This document shows, in pieces, positions 38,704 through 48,170 of a stretch of 64,000 nt of DNA. Within the stretch, counting starts at the first letter, position 1. Each line of letters begins with the position of its first letter. The notes beneath the pieces were generated by a model. That model had not been told where the DNA came from, searched no databases, and worked only from the letters and a program-made list of their open reading frames with translations. The stretch is from positions 5,952,001 through 6,016,000 of the forward strand of contig NZ_CP043494.1 in NCBI RefSeq assembly GCF_044360475.1, given 5' to 3'. This stretch comes from Archangium minus. GTDB lineage: Bacteria; Myxococcota; Myxococcia; Myxococcales; Myxococcaceae. Both the position numbers and the translations under genes were made by a program.

Positions 38704-40950
38704 TCAGGGCAGCCCGACGGCCCACGGCGTCTGGCCGTACTCCAGGGCCCCGAGGTCCGGCGCCGCGCCGAGGAAGGGCAGGCCCACGGACGCGCCCCGG
38801 TCCACCATGTTCGCGCTCGGGCCGGACGGCTCGAAGTAGGGGAAGGGCGTGGCCCCACTCCGCTTCAGGTCCGCGGCCGCCTGGATGCTGTTCGTCTCCA
38901 CGAAGGTGCTCGGGCGAGCGGTGGGCGCGTTGCGGTGCATGTTGTTCGCGTACACCAGCTTGGCGGGCGGCGAGCCGTCGTGGCCGTCGGTGTAGCGGCC
39001 CATCTTCATGGCCGACCCGGTGTCGAAGATGTTGTTGCGCACCTCGAGGGTGCCGCTGCCCTGCGCGGTTGGCTCCCGGAACTCGAACAGCGAGGGCCCG
39101 GCGGAGCTGACCACCGTGTTGTTGTAGAAGCGGAAGCCATCCACCTTCGTGGTGAAGACGAAGAACGACGGCTGGAAGCCCGCCAGGTTGAACACGTTGT
39201 GGTTGATGCGGATGTTCTTGAGCACCGGCCCCTGCGTGGACGGGCCGCCGCCGTTGAACTCGCCCATCACGTTCCACGGGTTGATGTTGCCCGTCATGTC
39301 GAAGTAGTTGTGCTCGATGATGATGTTGCTGTCGGCCAGCTCCAGGAAGCCCGCCTTTTGCGGCTTCATGCGGTTGTGGTGGATCCAGAAGCTGTAGGGG
39401 TACTGGTCGATGGGGGCGTTGAACTCGAGCGACATCGCCGTGTTCACGTCGCAGTTGGCAATCTCCACCCCATCCGCGCCGATTTGCCAGAACTCGAAGC
39501 CGATGTTCGGCGCCCTGTAGTTGTCCCACGGTGCCATGTGCTTGCCACGCGTGTGGACGCCGAGAATCTTCGAGCCGCGAATCTCATCCTGCTTGCGCGC
39601 GGTGTCCTCGAAGGAGAGCAGCGCCTTGATGGCGTAGCCGGAGCTCGAGAAGTGCTCGTTCAGGGGCACGTTGGTGAGGTGCTCGATGCGGCCGTTTTGG
39701 ATGAGCAGTTCCTCGTGCGTGCCGCGAATCGTGATGTTGCCCCACGAGCGGCTCGTTCCCTCCGCGGAGGACTCGACGATGCGGAAGTCACTGATTTGCA
39801 GCCCCTTCGTTTCCGCCCAGCCCTCGGACGAGCTGAGGATGCCGGCCCAGAAGAACTGGGTGATGTCCACGTGGTGGATCTTCACATGGTTGCGGTTGGT
39901 GACGCGGATTCCGGTGGAGCCCTTCCGCAGACCATCCATCGAGAAGTGTGACACCTCCTGCGGCGAGTCCACGGACATGTAGCGGGGGTAGGGGCCGTAC
40001 ATCACCCCCTCGTGTTCGAAGGGGGGGATCGGCTCGGCGCCAGGAAGGAGCACGCGGGACTCGAGCCGGATGAGGCCCTCCACGGCATGCCAGTCGTACG
40101 AGCCACCCCGGATGAGGGTGACGCCCACGCCCGAGCCCAGGAGGTTGACCCGCTCCTTCAGCACGATGTTCCGCGTCTCGTCGAACGTGCCCGGCCCCAC
40201 CTTGATGGTGTGGCCCTGGCCCGCGGGCACCACGTCCGCGGCCCGGGCGATGGTGCGGAAGGGTTTTGCCTCCGTACCATCACCCGTGGAGTCATTGCCC
40301 TGCATGCTCACGTGATAGACGCGGCTGCCGGTGGGAGGAGGGGTGCTGCCCTCCAGCTTGAAGAGACTCAGCCCCATGAGGTGCGGTTCGCGCTTCGCCG
40401 CGCTCAGGTCCAGGTTGAGCTCGCCGTCCGTCACGCTGACGGTGTAGGGGCCGTACTTCTTCCACGCCGACTTCGCGAGCACGCCAATCCCTTGCGCCAC
40501 GCGCTGGCCCTCCAGCGCCAGGTCCAGGGAGCGGTGGTTATTGGCGTAGTTTTCCAGGATGTAGACATAGACGTTGTAGCGAGCGGCGGGAACAGTCTGT
40601 GCCAGCCGCAGCGTGCCGCTCTGCCAGATGCCCGTGTTGAGCATGGCACTCGTCGCCGCGTCCACCGCCGGTGAGGGTGTGAGACTTGTCGTTACGGCCT
40701 GGTACCCGGAGGGGACGCTCAGGCCCTGGGTCTTCGCCTGGTCGAAGGCGGTGAACGTGTGCCCCTCTATCGTGACGGCGCTCCCCGCCAGGTTGATGGC
40801 CTTGTGGAACACCTCCGTGTCGAGCGAAGCCTCCAGGGTGTGGGGCGCAGGGGATTCCGACTCACCGCGCGCATCGACACTGCTTCCCGTCGCTCCGCCG
40901 CACCCCCAGAGGGTGCCCGCGAGCGTTAGCATCGTCAGCATTCTCTTCAT
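38704..40950 (-). CDS. Lipoprotein with malectin-like and right-handed beta-helix domains
   Basis: This 748-aa protein has a signal peptide with lipobox LWGC. A malectin-like carbohydrate-binding domain (AINLAGSAVTIEG onward) covers about 45-205, with a short Pro linker near 210. A parallel beta-helix domain begins with SMQGNDSTGDGTEAKPFRTI, the usual opening of DUF1565/pectate-lyase-like proteins. It runs to the end with repeated Asn-rich rungs such as NIIIEHNYFDMTGN. It probably binds or cleaves an extracellular polysaccharide. It is first in the operon with the lipase-like gene. Confidence 0.85.
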   Translation of the reverse strand: MKRMLTMLTLAGTLWGCGGATGSSVDARGESESPAPHTLEASLDTEVFHKAINLAGSAVTIEGHTFTAFDQAKTQGLSVPSGYQAVTTSLTPSPAVDAATSAMLNTGIWQSGTLRLAQTVPAARYNVYVYILENYANNHRSLDLALEGQRVAQGIGVLAKSAWKKYGPYTVSVTDGELNLDLSAAKREPHLMGLSLFKLEGSTPPPTGSRVYHVSMQGNDSTGDGTEAKPFRTIARAADVVPAGQGHTIKVGPGTFDETRNIVLKERVNLLGSGVGVTLIRGGSYDWHAVEGLIRLESRVLLPGAEPIPPFEHEGVMYGPYPRYMSVDSPQEVSHFSMDGLRKGSTGIRVTNRNHVKIHHVDITQFFWAGILSSSEGWAETKGLQISDFRIVESSAEGTSRSWGNITIRGTHEELLIQNGRIEHLTNVPLNEHFSSSGYAIKALLSFEDTARKQDEIRGSKILGVHTRGKHMAPWDNYRAPNIGFEFWQIGADGVEIANCDVNTAMSLEFNAPIDQYPYSFWIHHNRMKPQKAGFLELADSNIIIEHNYFDMTGNINPWNVMGEFNGGGPSTQGPVLKNIRINHNVFNLAGFQPSFFVFTTKVDGFRFYNNTVVSSAGPSLFEFREPTAQGSGTLEVRNNIFDTGSAMKMGRYTDGHDGSPPAKLVYANNMHRNAPTARPSTFVETNSIQAAADLKRSGATPFPYFEPSGPSANMVDRGASVGLPFLGAAPDLGALEYGQTPWAVGLP

Positions 40951-41286
40951 TTCTCATCCTCCAAGCGGCAGAAGGAGACCGGTTGCCGGCCTGCATCGGG
41001 ACTCCCCGCATCGCGAGGCTGGCGGTAACACGGTTGCGTGACTGGAGAATGACTAGGGCTTTCGGGTCAGCGCGCGTCGGTCGGGGGCGCGGGTGTCCAA
41101 TCATGCTTTCATCGCGGTTGCCTCATTCTTCCATCCACTCTCGGAAAGGGGGTTCTCCGCACGCGGAGGGTAGCGTTACACCTTCTGCACTGTAGCCACC
41201 GAGTCCAACGTGAAACGGCCCGGCCCTCGGGGATGAGGAGCCGGGCCGCTGTCATGGGGACCTGCAGGCCCCCATTTCTTCTGTGC
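40951..41286. other. Intergenic region with terminator-like hairpin
   Basis: No gene is seen. The right part holds the hairpin at 41216-41248. The left part is the upstream region of the beta-helix lipoprotein, with a GGAGGA ribosome-binding site next to its start. Confidence 0.5.
41216..41248 (-). terminator. Likely intrinsic terminator
   Basis: CGGCCCGGC pairs with GCCGGGCCG (9 bp, 15-nt loop), 38 bp after the stop of the barrel lipoprotein gene on the minus strand. Only TTT follows the stem. A second small stem lies between it and the stop codon. Confidence 0.5.
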
Positions 41287-41748
41287 TCACTTCGCCTTGA
41301 TGAGCGTGAGCACCTGGGTGAAGGTCCTGTCCCCGTTGGGGGTCGTGGCCAGCATCCCGCGCACCCCCAAGTAGGCACCCGTTCCACCGCTGATGGGGAT
41401 ATACGAGGTGCCCGTGTCGGACTCCCGGCCCGTGACGGTGATGGTGCCGTCGGCCATCGTGAGCGTCCACTGACACTCATTGAACTGACCCGGCAGCGTG
41501 CGGACGCAGAAGCCGCTGTTCGAGCCAATGTTCTCCCGGGCTTCGTTCAAGAGCGGCTGGTCGAACACGAACAGGTCGCCCGGTGAGTCACCCGGCGCAC
41601 CGAGGTCAACCGGCGATGCGATGCCGCTGCGAGCGTCCGCATAGACGGTCAGCGTCACGGGGTCCTCCGCGTGGGCGTCTTCGACACAGCCCATCATGGG
41701 AACCGTGATGGGTAGGGACAATACTGCCATGAACAAGGTCTTCCGCAT
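41287..41748 (-). CDS. Lipoprotein with allene-oxide-cyclase/dirigent-like barrel
   Basis: This 153-aa protein has a signal peptide with lipobox MMGC. The mature domain has GDLFVFDQPL near 65, SNSGFCVRTLPG, CQWTLTMADGTITVTG and ISGGTGAYLGVRG. That order is seen in plant allene oxide cyclase and dirigent-type beta barrels and in their bacterial relatives. Two Cys in the barrel could form a disulfide. The bacterial role is unknown; small hydrophobic ligand binding is one possibility. Confidence 0.75.
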   Translation of the reverse strand: MRKTLFMAVLSLPITVPMMGCVEDAHAEDPVTLTVYADARSGIASPVDLGAPGDSPGDLFVFDQPLLNEARENIGSNSGFCVRTLPGQFNECQWTLTMADGTITVTGRESDTGTSYIPISGGTGAYLGVRGMLATTPNGDRTFTQVLTLIKAK

Positions 41749-41866
41749 GGTGTCTCTCCTTGGGGGTGTTTGTGCTTACACAAGCAATACGATGGCGAAG
41801 GCTGGAGGAAAATTTTCCGGTAGAACAATAGGAGAGAGAGCGCGTCCTGTGCAGCAGCCCGGCCCC

Positions 41867-42832
41867 TCATGGCTGCTCCTGAACCGCCCAGAGGGTCACC
41901 GTCGTCCCTCCGCCTCCACCTGGCATGGGGTAGGGATTGGTGTTCATGGGCCCGAGCGTGATGAAGCGGCTCCCTGACGGCGAGAAGCGGACGTCGGTTT
42001 TCCCTGGAAGCGGCTTTGACACGGGGGCGCGGGTGGCGGCGTCCCAGACCTGTACGCCCGCCTCTCCCTCGAGCGTGAACCAGCACCCGCCGGGGACGCT
42101 CTTCAGCTTGAGGATCCGCCCGTCCGTCTGGACCCTGTCGAGTCGCCGCAAGGGCTTGAGCTGCCAGAATTCGACATAGCCCCATTCGAAGGCCACCACG
42201 AAGGTGTCGTCGTTCAGGAACGACAGGCCGCAGACCGCCTCCGCGGTTCCTCCAGGTTCGACGAGGGAGCCGATCCGCTGAGGGGAGACCTCTGTGGAAT
42301 CATCTGTCTTCTGCGTCTCGAGGTCGAGCCAGCCCAACGCATTGTCAAAGTCGACGCAGAGGAGGAGAGGCCGCGAGGGATGCCAGGCACACTCGCTGAC
42401 GCTCCCGGTCACCCGGTGTTGGAGACCCCGGACATCGAAGACGATGACGACCTCGGACCAGGCCGCGAAGTACTCGCCATTGGGAGAGAACTCGAGAGCG
42501 GGGTAGTAGAGCCCCCTGTACGCGGACATGAAGCTCCAGGAGTCGCCAGTTGCCTCCCAGCCCGCGAGGACGAAGTCGTCGGTGTTCACCACGATGGTAT
42601 CACCGCGCGGAGATACCGCGAGGCGAGGGTACCCGCCCCCCGCGGGGACGCCTCCCCTGAAGAGGGCCATGATGTCCTCGCCGCGGTGGAGTTGCCTGAC
42701 CTGCCCGCTCTCCAGGGTAAACAGCCACAGGTTCGCCAAGGGGTCTGTGAGGAGCAGGGCGTCCTCGCCCATGAAGGCGGCGTCGCGCACCACTTGGAAG
42801 GCCGGGAGCGTCTGGAGGAGGACGGGCTTCAT
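41867..42832 (-). CDS. WD40-like beta-propeller protein
   Basis: This 321-aa cytoplasmic-looking protein has repeated WD-type blades: LANLWLFTLESG, GDTIVVNTDDFVLAGWEATG, NGEYFAAWSEVVIVFDVRG, WGYVEFWQLKPL and AGVQVWDAATRAPV. The C-terminal blade ends in TVTLWAV. The ATG at 42832 is used because GGAG lies upstream and the longer version lacks one. It probably works as a binding platform. The partner is unknown, and it is divergent from the next gene. Confidence 0.7.
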   Translation of the reverse strand: MKPVLLQTLPAFQVVRDAAFMGEDALLLTDPLANLWLFTLESGQVRQLHRGEDIMALFRGGVPAGGGYPRLAVSPRGDTIVVNTDDFVLAGWEATGDSWSFMSAYRGLYYPALEFSPNGEYFAAWSEVVIVFDVRGLQHRVTGSVSECAWHPSRPLLLCVDFDNALGWLDLETQKTDDSTEVSPQRIGSLVEPGGTAEAVCGLSFLNDDTFVVAFEWGYVEFWQLKPLRRLDRVQTDGRILKLKSVPGGCWFTLEGEAGVQVWDAATRAPVSKPLPGKTDVRFSPSGSRFITLGPMNTNPYPMPGGGGGTTVTLWAVQEQP

Positions 42833-43003
42833 GGGTGGAACTCCCTCGCCTGGCGTGCACGGTGTCATCGGTTCCCGGATATCGCTACACCCACAGGGGC
42901 GTCTACGTCGACTTCGATTCGTTGGCTGCGCCAGGCGCCATCACATCCGCGTTGAGCCCGCTCCTTCCCTTGATCTCGGTTCACTTTTCAGGGGGGGGCC
43001 TGC

Positions 43004-43891
43004 GTGTCTAGAGGGCGTATTCAGTACGGCATCGGTGTCTTTTTCGGGCTGGTTCTCCTGTCGTGGGTGTTCTTCCTCCTGTCCTTCCTCCGGAGGGCCC
43101 GCTTCTTCCATCCCTCGGGGGTGGTCTATTCGGCTCGGGCGTATCCGGCCACTGGGCTCGCCTCCGTCATGGGGATGGAGGTGGCCAGGCGCCTGTCGGG
43201 CTGTGCCCTGGTCCGCTTCTCGGGAGGCTTGTTCAAGCAGACAGGCAGGAACGTGAAGATGGATTCGCTCGGGCTGGGCCTGCGCTTCCATGGCCAGCCC
43301 GGACCCTGCTCGGCCAATGCTCCCGGCGGACAGGATCTCTTCATGGTGTCCTTCCAGTCCTTCGCGGTGATGGCTCGCGACATCAAGGCCACCAACCCCC
43401 ACGATTACCTGGCCAACACCTACTGGGCCATCACTCCCTATGAGGTGCGGGGAGTCGGCCGTGTCTCGCTGCGCATCACCGCCACGGGCGCGGGAGGAGT
43501 GGAGGCGGCGCGTGACGAGCGGCTCGCGGAGGCGGTGCGGTCGGGCGCGGTCTCTCTGCTACTCGAGATGGCTCCGTGGGGAACGAACGACTATCAGCCG
43601 CTCGTGATTCTCCGCCCCGAACACCGGGTGGAGCTGGAAGACGAGCTGCGCCTCACTCCTCATGTCGCGGGGAGTGGGCTGCAGCCGATCGGCTTCCTGC
43701 AAGGTCTGCGTGTGGCCCCCTATGCCGCCAGCCACCTGGCCCGGCGTCTGTGCCAGAGGACGCCCAGGCGGGACACTCCTCCGAATTCCCGGCACACCCA
43801 CCCAGCTTTGGGGACGAGCCAGCGCACGAACGTGAACGTCTCACCTGTCCTCCCGTCTCATGATGAGCGCCGGGAGGGGATGGTGCGCTGA
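43004..43891 (+). CDS. Membrane-anchored hypothetical protein, possible catalase-fold relative
   Basis: This 295-aa protein starts at a GTG behind a G-rich ribosome-binding stretch. One N-terminal transmembrane helix (about 9-28) is followed by a domain with GLGLRFHGQPG, QDLFMVSFQSF, TNPHDYLANTYWAITPYEV and QPIGFLQGLR. The FHG...D...Y pattern faintly recalls heme-binding catalase-related proteins, but the usual heme ligands cannot be confirmed. The C-terminal 50 residues are low-complexity. Function not known. Confidence 0.55.
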   Translation: MSRGRIQYGIGVFFGLVLLSWVFFLLSFLRRARFFHPSGVVYSARAYPATGLASVMGMEVARRLSGCALVRFSGGLFKQTGRNVKMDSLGLGLRFHGQPGPCSANAPGGQDLFMVSFQSFAVMARDIKATNPHDYLANTYWAITPYEVRGVGRVSLRITATGAGGVEAARDERLAEAVRSGAVSLLLEMAPWGTNDYQPLVILRPEHRVELEDELRLTPHVAGSGLQPIGFLQGLRVAPYAASHLARRLCQRTPRRDTPPNSRHTHPALGTSQRTNVNVSPVLPSHDERREGMVR

Positions 43892-44011
43892 GAGTCCGCT
43901 CCGCGCCTCCTGTCCGCCGTGTTGCCCGGTGCGCTCCGGGTCCATAGGTTTCCAGAGCGCGCAGGTGGGGCGCCGGGGCGGATTCTGTCGAGCGGGGCGC
44001 GGGAGAATGCC

Positions 44012-47000
44012 ATGCAGGATGGCGATGGGACGGGCAACAGGTCCATCGGCTGGCCGCCAGCGACGTCTCGACCCGACGGTGAGCTGAGTGGGATGTCCGG
44101 GGAGTCGGACCTGGACGATTCCTTCCTACAGGAAGTGGCCCATGTGCCGGTGCCCCTGCGCAGGCCGGCTCCCGGGGAGAGGCTGGGAGGCCAGGACGGC
44201 CGCCGGTTCACGCTCCTCGAGGAGCTGGGCGCGGGAGCCATGGGCTGGGTCTTGAGTGCCTGGGACGAGCAGCTGCGGCGGGAGGTGGCCCTCAAGTTCC
44301 TCGTGCCGCGTGAGGGGCTGGCAGGGCTGGCGCTGGCGGAGGCTCGGGCCATCGCCCGGCTTGATCACGAGAACATCATTCGCATCTTCGACGTCGCCGA
44401 ATGGACTGGACGCCCGGAAGAGCAGCGCATTCCCTTCCTGGTGATGGAGCGCCTGGAGGGCGAGTCGCTCGCCCACCTCATGCAGCGGGAGAGGCCCGAT
44501 CTTCGGCGCACGCTGGAGATCATGATGTCCGTGGCCGCGGGGTTGGCTCATGCCCACGAGCACCACATCGTCCACCGGGATCTCAAACCCAGCAACGTCT
44601 TCATCACTCGCAAGGGCGTGGTGAAGCTGCTCGATTTCGGGCTGGCGTACCTCTTGGACCCAAGCGTGGCCCTGGGCCCACGCCTGCCCATGGCGGGCAC
44701 GCCGCCCTATATGGCTCCAGAGCAGTGGCGGGACGAGCCATTGGATGAGCGCACCGACATCTGGGCTGCGGGCGTGCTGTTGTACGAGATGCTGACCGGG
44801 GAGCTACCCTACGCGACCCTCAACCTGGAGGAGCTGCGGGCCCGGGTGCTGTCTCCCGAGCCTGTGCCTTTGTTGCGCGAGCGGCACCCGGAGCTGCCCT
44901 GGGAGCTGGAGTCGTTGCTGGCCGTGGCGTTGGCCAAGGAGCCCTCCCGTCGACTGCTCTCCGCGGCCGAGTTGCAGGACGAGCTGCGCGAGTTGGAGGA
45001 GCACTTGCGTCCAGAGCGCAAGCCGCCGCGCAACGTGGCGCCCCAGCGGAGGCAGGTGACGCTGGTGGCATGCAAGCTCCAGGGACTCGCCAGCCTCGCG
45101 GGGGAGATGGATGCCGAGGACTTCGGCGAATGGGAGGCGGCCTTTCATCGCGGCTTCTCCCAGGTCATCCAGCAGCAGGGGGGCTTCGTCACCCTGTGCA
45201 TGGGCGATGAGGCATTGGCGAGCTTTGGTTATCCGGTGGCGCGCGAGGAGGACTCGGAGCGTGCTGTGCGCGCGGGCCTGATGCTGGTGCCCGCCATCCG
45301 CGAGGCACTCGGGCAACGACAGTCGTGGCAGGACCGTCCGGAGTTGAAGGTGCAGGTGGGCATCCACACCAGCATGGTGATGCTGGACGATCTGCCCCAG
45401 GAGTTGCGCGGGCGCACCCCCGGCATCCAGGGCGAGGCTCCGAAGGTGGCGGCCTGGCTTGCGCTCCAGGCCAGGCCCGATGAGGTGGTGCTCAGCCGCG
45501 AGACCCATGCCCTGGTGCAGCGGGCCTTCGAGACGGAGCCGCTCGAGCCCCGCCCCTACTCTGGCGCGCGCAGCCTCCGGATGTACCGCGTGGTGGGAGC
45601 GCGCCGGACGGTGTCCCGTTTTGATCGGACCCTGGCTGTGGGCGGAGGGCGAACCCCGCTGGTGGGGCGGAAGCGGGAGTTGGAGCGGCTGCTCTCGCTC
45701 TGGGAACAGGCACGGGCGGGGGAGGGCGGCTTCGTACTGCTCTCCGGCGAGGCGGGTATGGGCAAGTCCCGTCTCATCCAGGAGCTGAGAGAGCGCATCG
45801 GCCGAGGGCAAGCGCTGTCCCTGCGGCTGCAGTGCTGGTCCCAATTCTCCACCAGCGCCTTCCATCCCCTCATCGAGGCGTTGCAGCGGTTGTGGCTCTC
45901 TCCGGAGCATTCTCCGCGGGAGAACCTGCGCGTGATGGAGGAGTGGCTGGCCCCCTGGGCGCTGAGTCCCGTGCAGGTGCGCCTGCTGGGCTCGTTGCTG
46001 TCCCTGCCGGTGGAGGAGAACTCTCCGCCCCTGCGGCTCACGCCGGAGCGGCAGATGGAGGAGCTGTTGGCCGCACTGTGCACGCTGCTGCTGCGGGTGG
46101 CCGAGGTGCACCCGGTGCTCGTGGTGGTGGAGGATCTGCAATGGGCGGACCCCTCCACGCTGCGGATGCTGGGCTCGTTGATGGAGCCGCTGGAAAAGGC
46201 GCGCGTCCTCGGAGTCCTCAGCGCCCGCCCCGAGTTCCGCCCCCCCTGGCCCGAGCGGTCCGGCTTCCAACAGCTTTCGCTGGAGCGGATGCCAGCGGAG
46301 TGCACCGCGCGTCTGGCGAAGGAGGTGGCCCGGGGACGGGCGCTACCCGAGCCGGTGATGGAGCAGCTGGTGTCGCGCACGGACGGCATCCCCCTCTTCA
46401 TCGAGGAGATGACGCGCATGCTGGTGGAGGACGGGGCCGCGGCGACCATTCCCGTCACCCTGCAGGAGTTGTTGCTGGCCCGGTTGGACATGCTCCCGCG
46501 CCGCCGGAAGGAGCTGGCCTGGTGGTGCGCCGTCCTGGGCCGCGGCTTCACGCGCGAGCTGCTCGCCACCGTGACGGGAATGAGCGAGGCCGCCATCCGC
46601 AGGGGCCTGGCCGGACTGGTGGCGGCGGGGTTGCTGGAGCGCTCCGAGGAGGCCTCCGGGCATGGCTACCATTTCCGGCACGCGCTCCTCCAGGAGGCGG
46701 CGTACCAGTCCCAGACCCGAGGAACCCGGCGCGAGCACCACCGGCGCATCGCGCTCACCCTGGTGGAGCACTTCCCCGGCTTGGTGGAGAACCGGCCCGA
46801 GTTGCTCGCCCACCATTACATGGAGGCAGGGGAGCTGAAGCCGGCCATCCAAGCCTGGAAGCAGGCGGGCCTTCGCGCCAGCCGTCGCTATGAGAACCAG
46901 GAGGCCGTGAGCCACCTCACCCAGGCGCTGAATCTGCTGCGCGGACTGCCAGACGCCGCGTCGCTCCTTCGCGAGGAGCTGGAGCTGCTCATCGCCCTGG

Positions 47001-48055
47001 GCCTCCCGTTGGTGCAGCTGCGGGGCTACCACTCGCCGGAGGTCACGCAGGTGTATGAGCGCGTGCGCGTGCTCTTGCGCGAAGTGGGAGAGGGCGTGTC
47101 CCAGCTCGAGCTGTCCTACTGGGGCGCCTACGCCTACTACTTCAGCCAGATGAAGTTCCAGGAGGCCCATGAGATCGCCGAGCTGCTGGTGGGCCTGGGC
47201 CAGCGCCTGTCCAACCGGGAGATGTTGATGCTGGGGCATCGGATGATGTCCATCGACTTCTTCACCTGGGGCGACATGCCCGCGGCCCTGGCCCACATCG
47301 AGCAGGCGTTGGCTCATTCCGAGGGGCTCTCACTCGCGCAACACCAGACACTCGCCGTGAGGCAGTGGATGAACCCTCGCGCCATGGCCTTGGCCTTCAG
47401 CTCTGTTGTCCACTCGGCGCTCGATGAGCTGGACAGGGCCCGGAACCATGCCTACGAGGCACTGGCGTTGGCCAGGGAGCTGGACCATCCCCACACGTAT
47501 GCCGGAGTGCTCACCTACGCGGCCATTGGCGCGCAGATTCGCCGTGAGCCTCGGAGCACCCTGGAGTGGACCGGGCAGTGCATCACGCTCGCGGGTGAGC
47601 ACCGCTTCCGGCTCTGGTTGTGGTGGTCCACGATATTGAAGAGCTGGGCCCTGGCCGAGCTGGGCCAGGCCGAGGAAGGGCTGGCGCTCATGCTCCGGGC
47701 CTTCGCGGAGTGGGAGCGCTCTGGCTTCGTGGCCGGTACCCTGCACAACTCCGGCATGCTCGCCGACATCTACCTGAAGCTGGGGCGGGCCGAGGAGGGG
47801 CTGGCCACCATCGAGCACGCGTTGGCGCCCGCGAAGCTCCAGACGGGAGAGCACGGCTTCGAGGCCTATGTGCACCTGGTCCGTGCGCAGCTCCTGGGGC
47901 TGCGGGGCCGGACGCGGGAAGCGCGGGAGGCGTTCCTCCGCGTCCTGGAGCTCGCTCGCGAGCAGGGCGCCCGCATCTACGCGCGGCGCGTCCTGACGGA
48001 GTGGGGAAGCTGGATTGAGAAGCCGAATGATGCCGCTCCTCTCTCCGCTTCCTGA
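44012..48055 (+). CDS. Ser/Thr kinase fused to degenerate cyclase domain, AAA ATPase and TPRs
   Basis: This protein of about 1347 aa has a protein kinase domain at about 66-315, with GAGAMGWV, HRDLKPSN near 189 and DFG near 209. A class III nucleotidyl-cyclase-like domain spans about 348-530. Its second metal site survives in MGDEALASFG, but the first metal Asp aligns with Cys in LVACKLQG. An AAA/NACHT-like ATPase follows from about 549, with Walker A GEAGMGKS near 580 and Walker B LVVVEDLQWAD. The C-terminal 400 residues are helical and probably TPR repeats. The layout resembles myxobacterial and PknK-type signalling proteins. ATG 44012 has gggag 6 bases upstream; a GTG at 43919 is less likely. 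Confidence 0.88.
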   Translation: MQDGDGTGNRSIGWPPATSRPDGELSGMSGESDLDDSFLQEVAHVPVPLRRPAPGERLGGQDGRRFTLLEELGAGAMGWVLSAWDEQLRREVALKFLVPREGLAGLALAEARAIARLDHENIIRIFDVAEWTGRPEEQRIPFLVMERLEGESLAHLMQRERPDLRRTLEIMMSVAAGLAHAHEHHIVHRDLKPSNVFITRKGVVKLLDFGLAYLLDPSVALGPRLPMAGTPPYMAPEQWRDEPLDERTDIWAAGVLLYEMLTGELPYATLNLEELRARVLSPEPVPLLRERHPELPWELESLLAVALAKEPSRRLLSAAELQDELRELEEHLRPERKPPRNVAPQRRQVTLVACKLQGLASLAGEMDAEDFGEWEAAFHRGFSQVIQQQGGFVTLCMGDEALASFGYPVAREEDSERAVRAGLMLVPAIREALGQRQSWQDRPELKVQVGIHTSMVMLDDLPQELRGRTPGIQGEAPKVAAWLALQARPDEVVLSRETHALVQRAFETEPLEPRPYSGARSLRMYRVVGARRTVSRFDRTLAVGGGRTPLVGRKRELERLLSLWEQARAGEGGFVLLSGEAGMGKSRLIQELRERIGRGQALSLRLQCWSQFSTSAFHPLIEALQRLWLSPEHSPRENLRVMEEWLAPWALSPVQVRLLGSLLSLPVEENSPPLRLTPERQMEELLAALCTLLLRVAEVHPVLVVVEDLQWADPSTLRMLGSLMEPLEKARVLGVLSARPEFRPPWPERSGFQQLSLERMPAECTARLAKEVARGRALPEPVMEQLVSRTDGIPLFIEEMTRMLVEDGAAATIPVTLQELLLARLDMLPRRRKELAWWCAVLGRGFTRELLATVTGMSEAAIRRGLAGLVAAGLLERSEEASGHGYHFRHALLQEAAYQSQTRGTRREHHRRIALTLVEHFPGLVENRPELLAHHYMEAGELKPAIQAWKQAGLRASRRYENQEAVSHLTQALNLLRGLPDAASLLREELELLIALGLPLVQLRGYHSPEVTQVYERVRVLLREVGEGVSQLELSYWGAYAYYFSQMKFQEAHEIAELLVGLGQRLSNREMLMLGHRMMSIDFFTWGDMPAALAHIEQALAHSEGLSLAQHQTLAVRQWMNPRAMALAFSSVVHSALDELDRARNHAYEALALARELDHPHTYAGVLTYAAIGAQIRREPRSTLEWTGQCITLAGEHRFRLWLWWSTILKSWALAELGQAEEGLALMLRAFAEWERSGFVAGTLHNSGMLADIYLKLGRAEEGLATIEHALAPAKLQTGEHGFEAYVHLVRAQLLGLRGRTREAREAFLRVLELAREQGARIYARRVLTEWGSWIEKPNDAAPLSAS

Positions 48056-48170
48056 GCATCCAGGCGAAGCGCCGTAGGGCTTCGAAAGGGCAGGTGCCCG
48101 GGTGTGTCACATCGCCAGTGAGCGCCTTCTACCCCTGGAACCCGCTGTGGCGCGGCCCAGGAGTGTGTTC

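Noticed and set aside
43919..44011. GTG start 31 codons earlier for the kinase fusion
   Set aside because: The extension is Arg/Gly-rich without a good ribosome-binding site; ATG 44012 has gggag at proper spacing.
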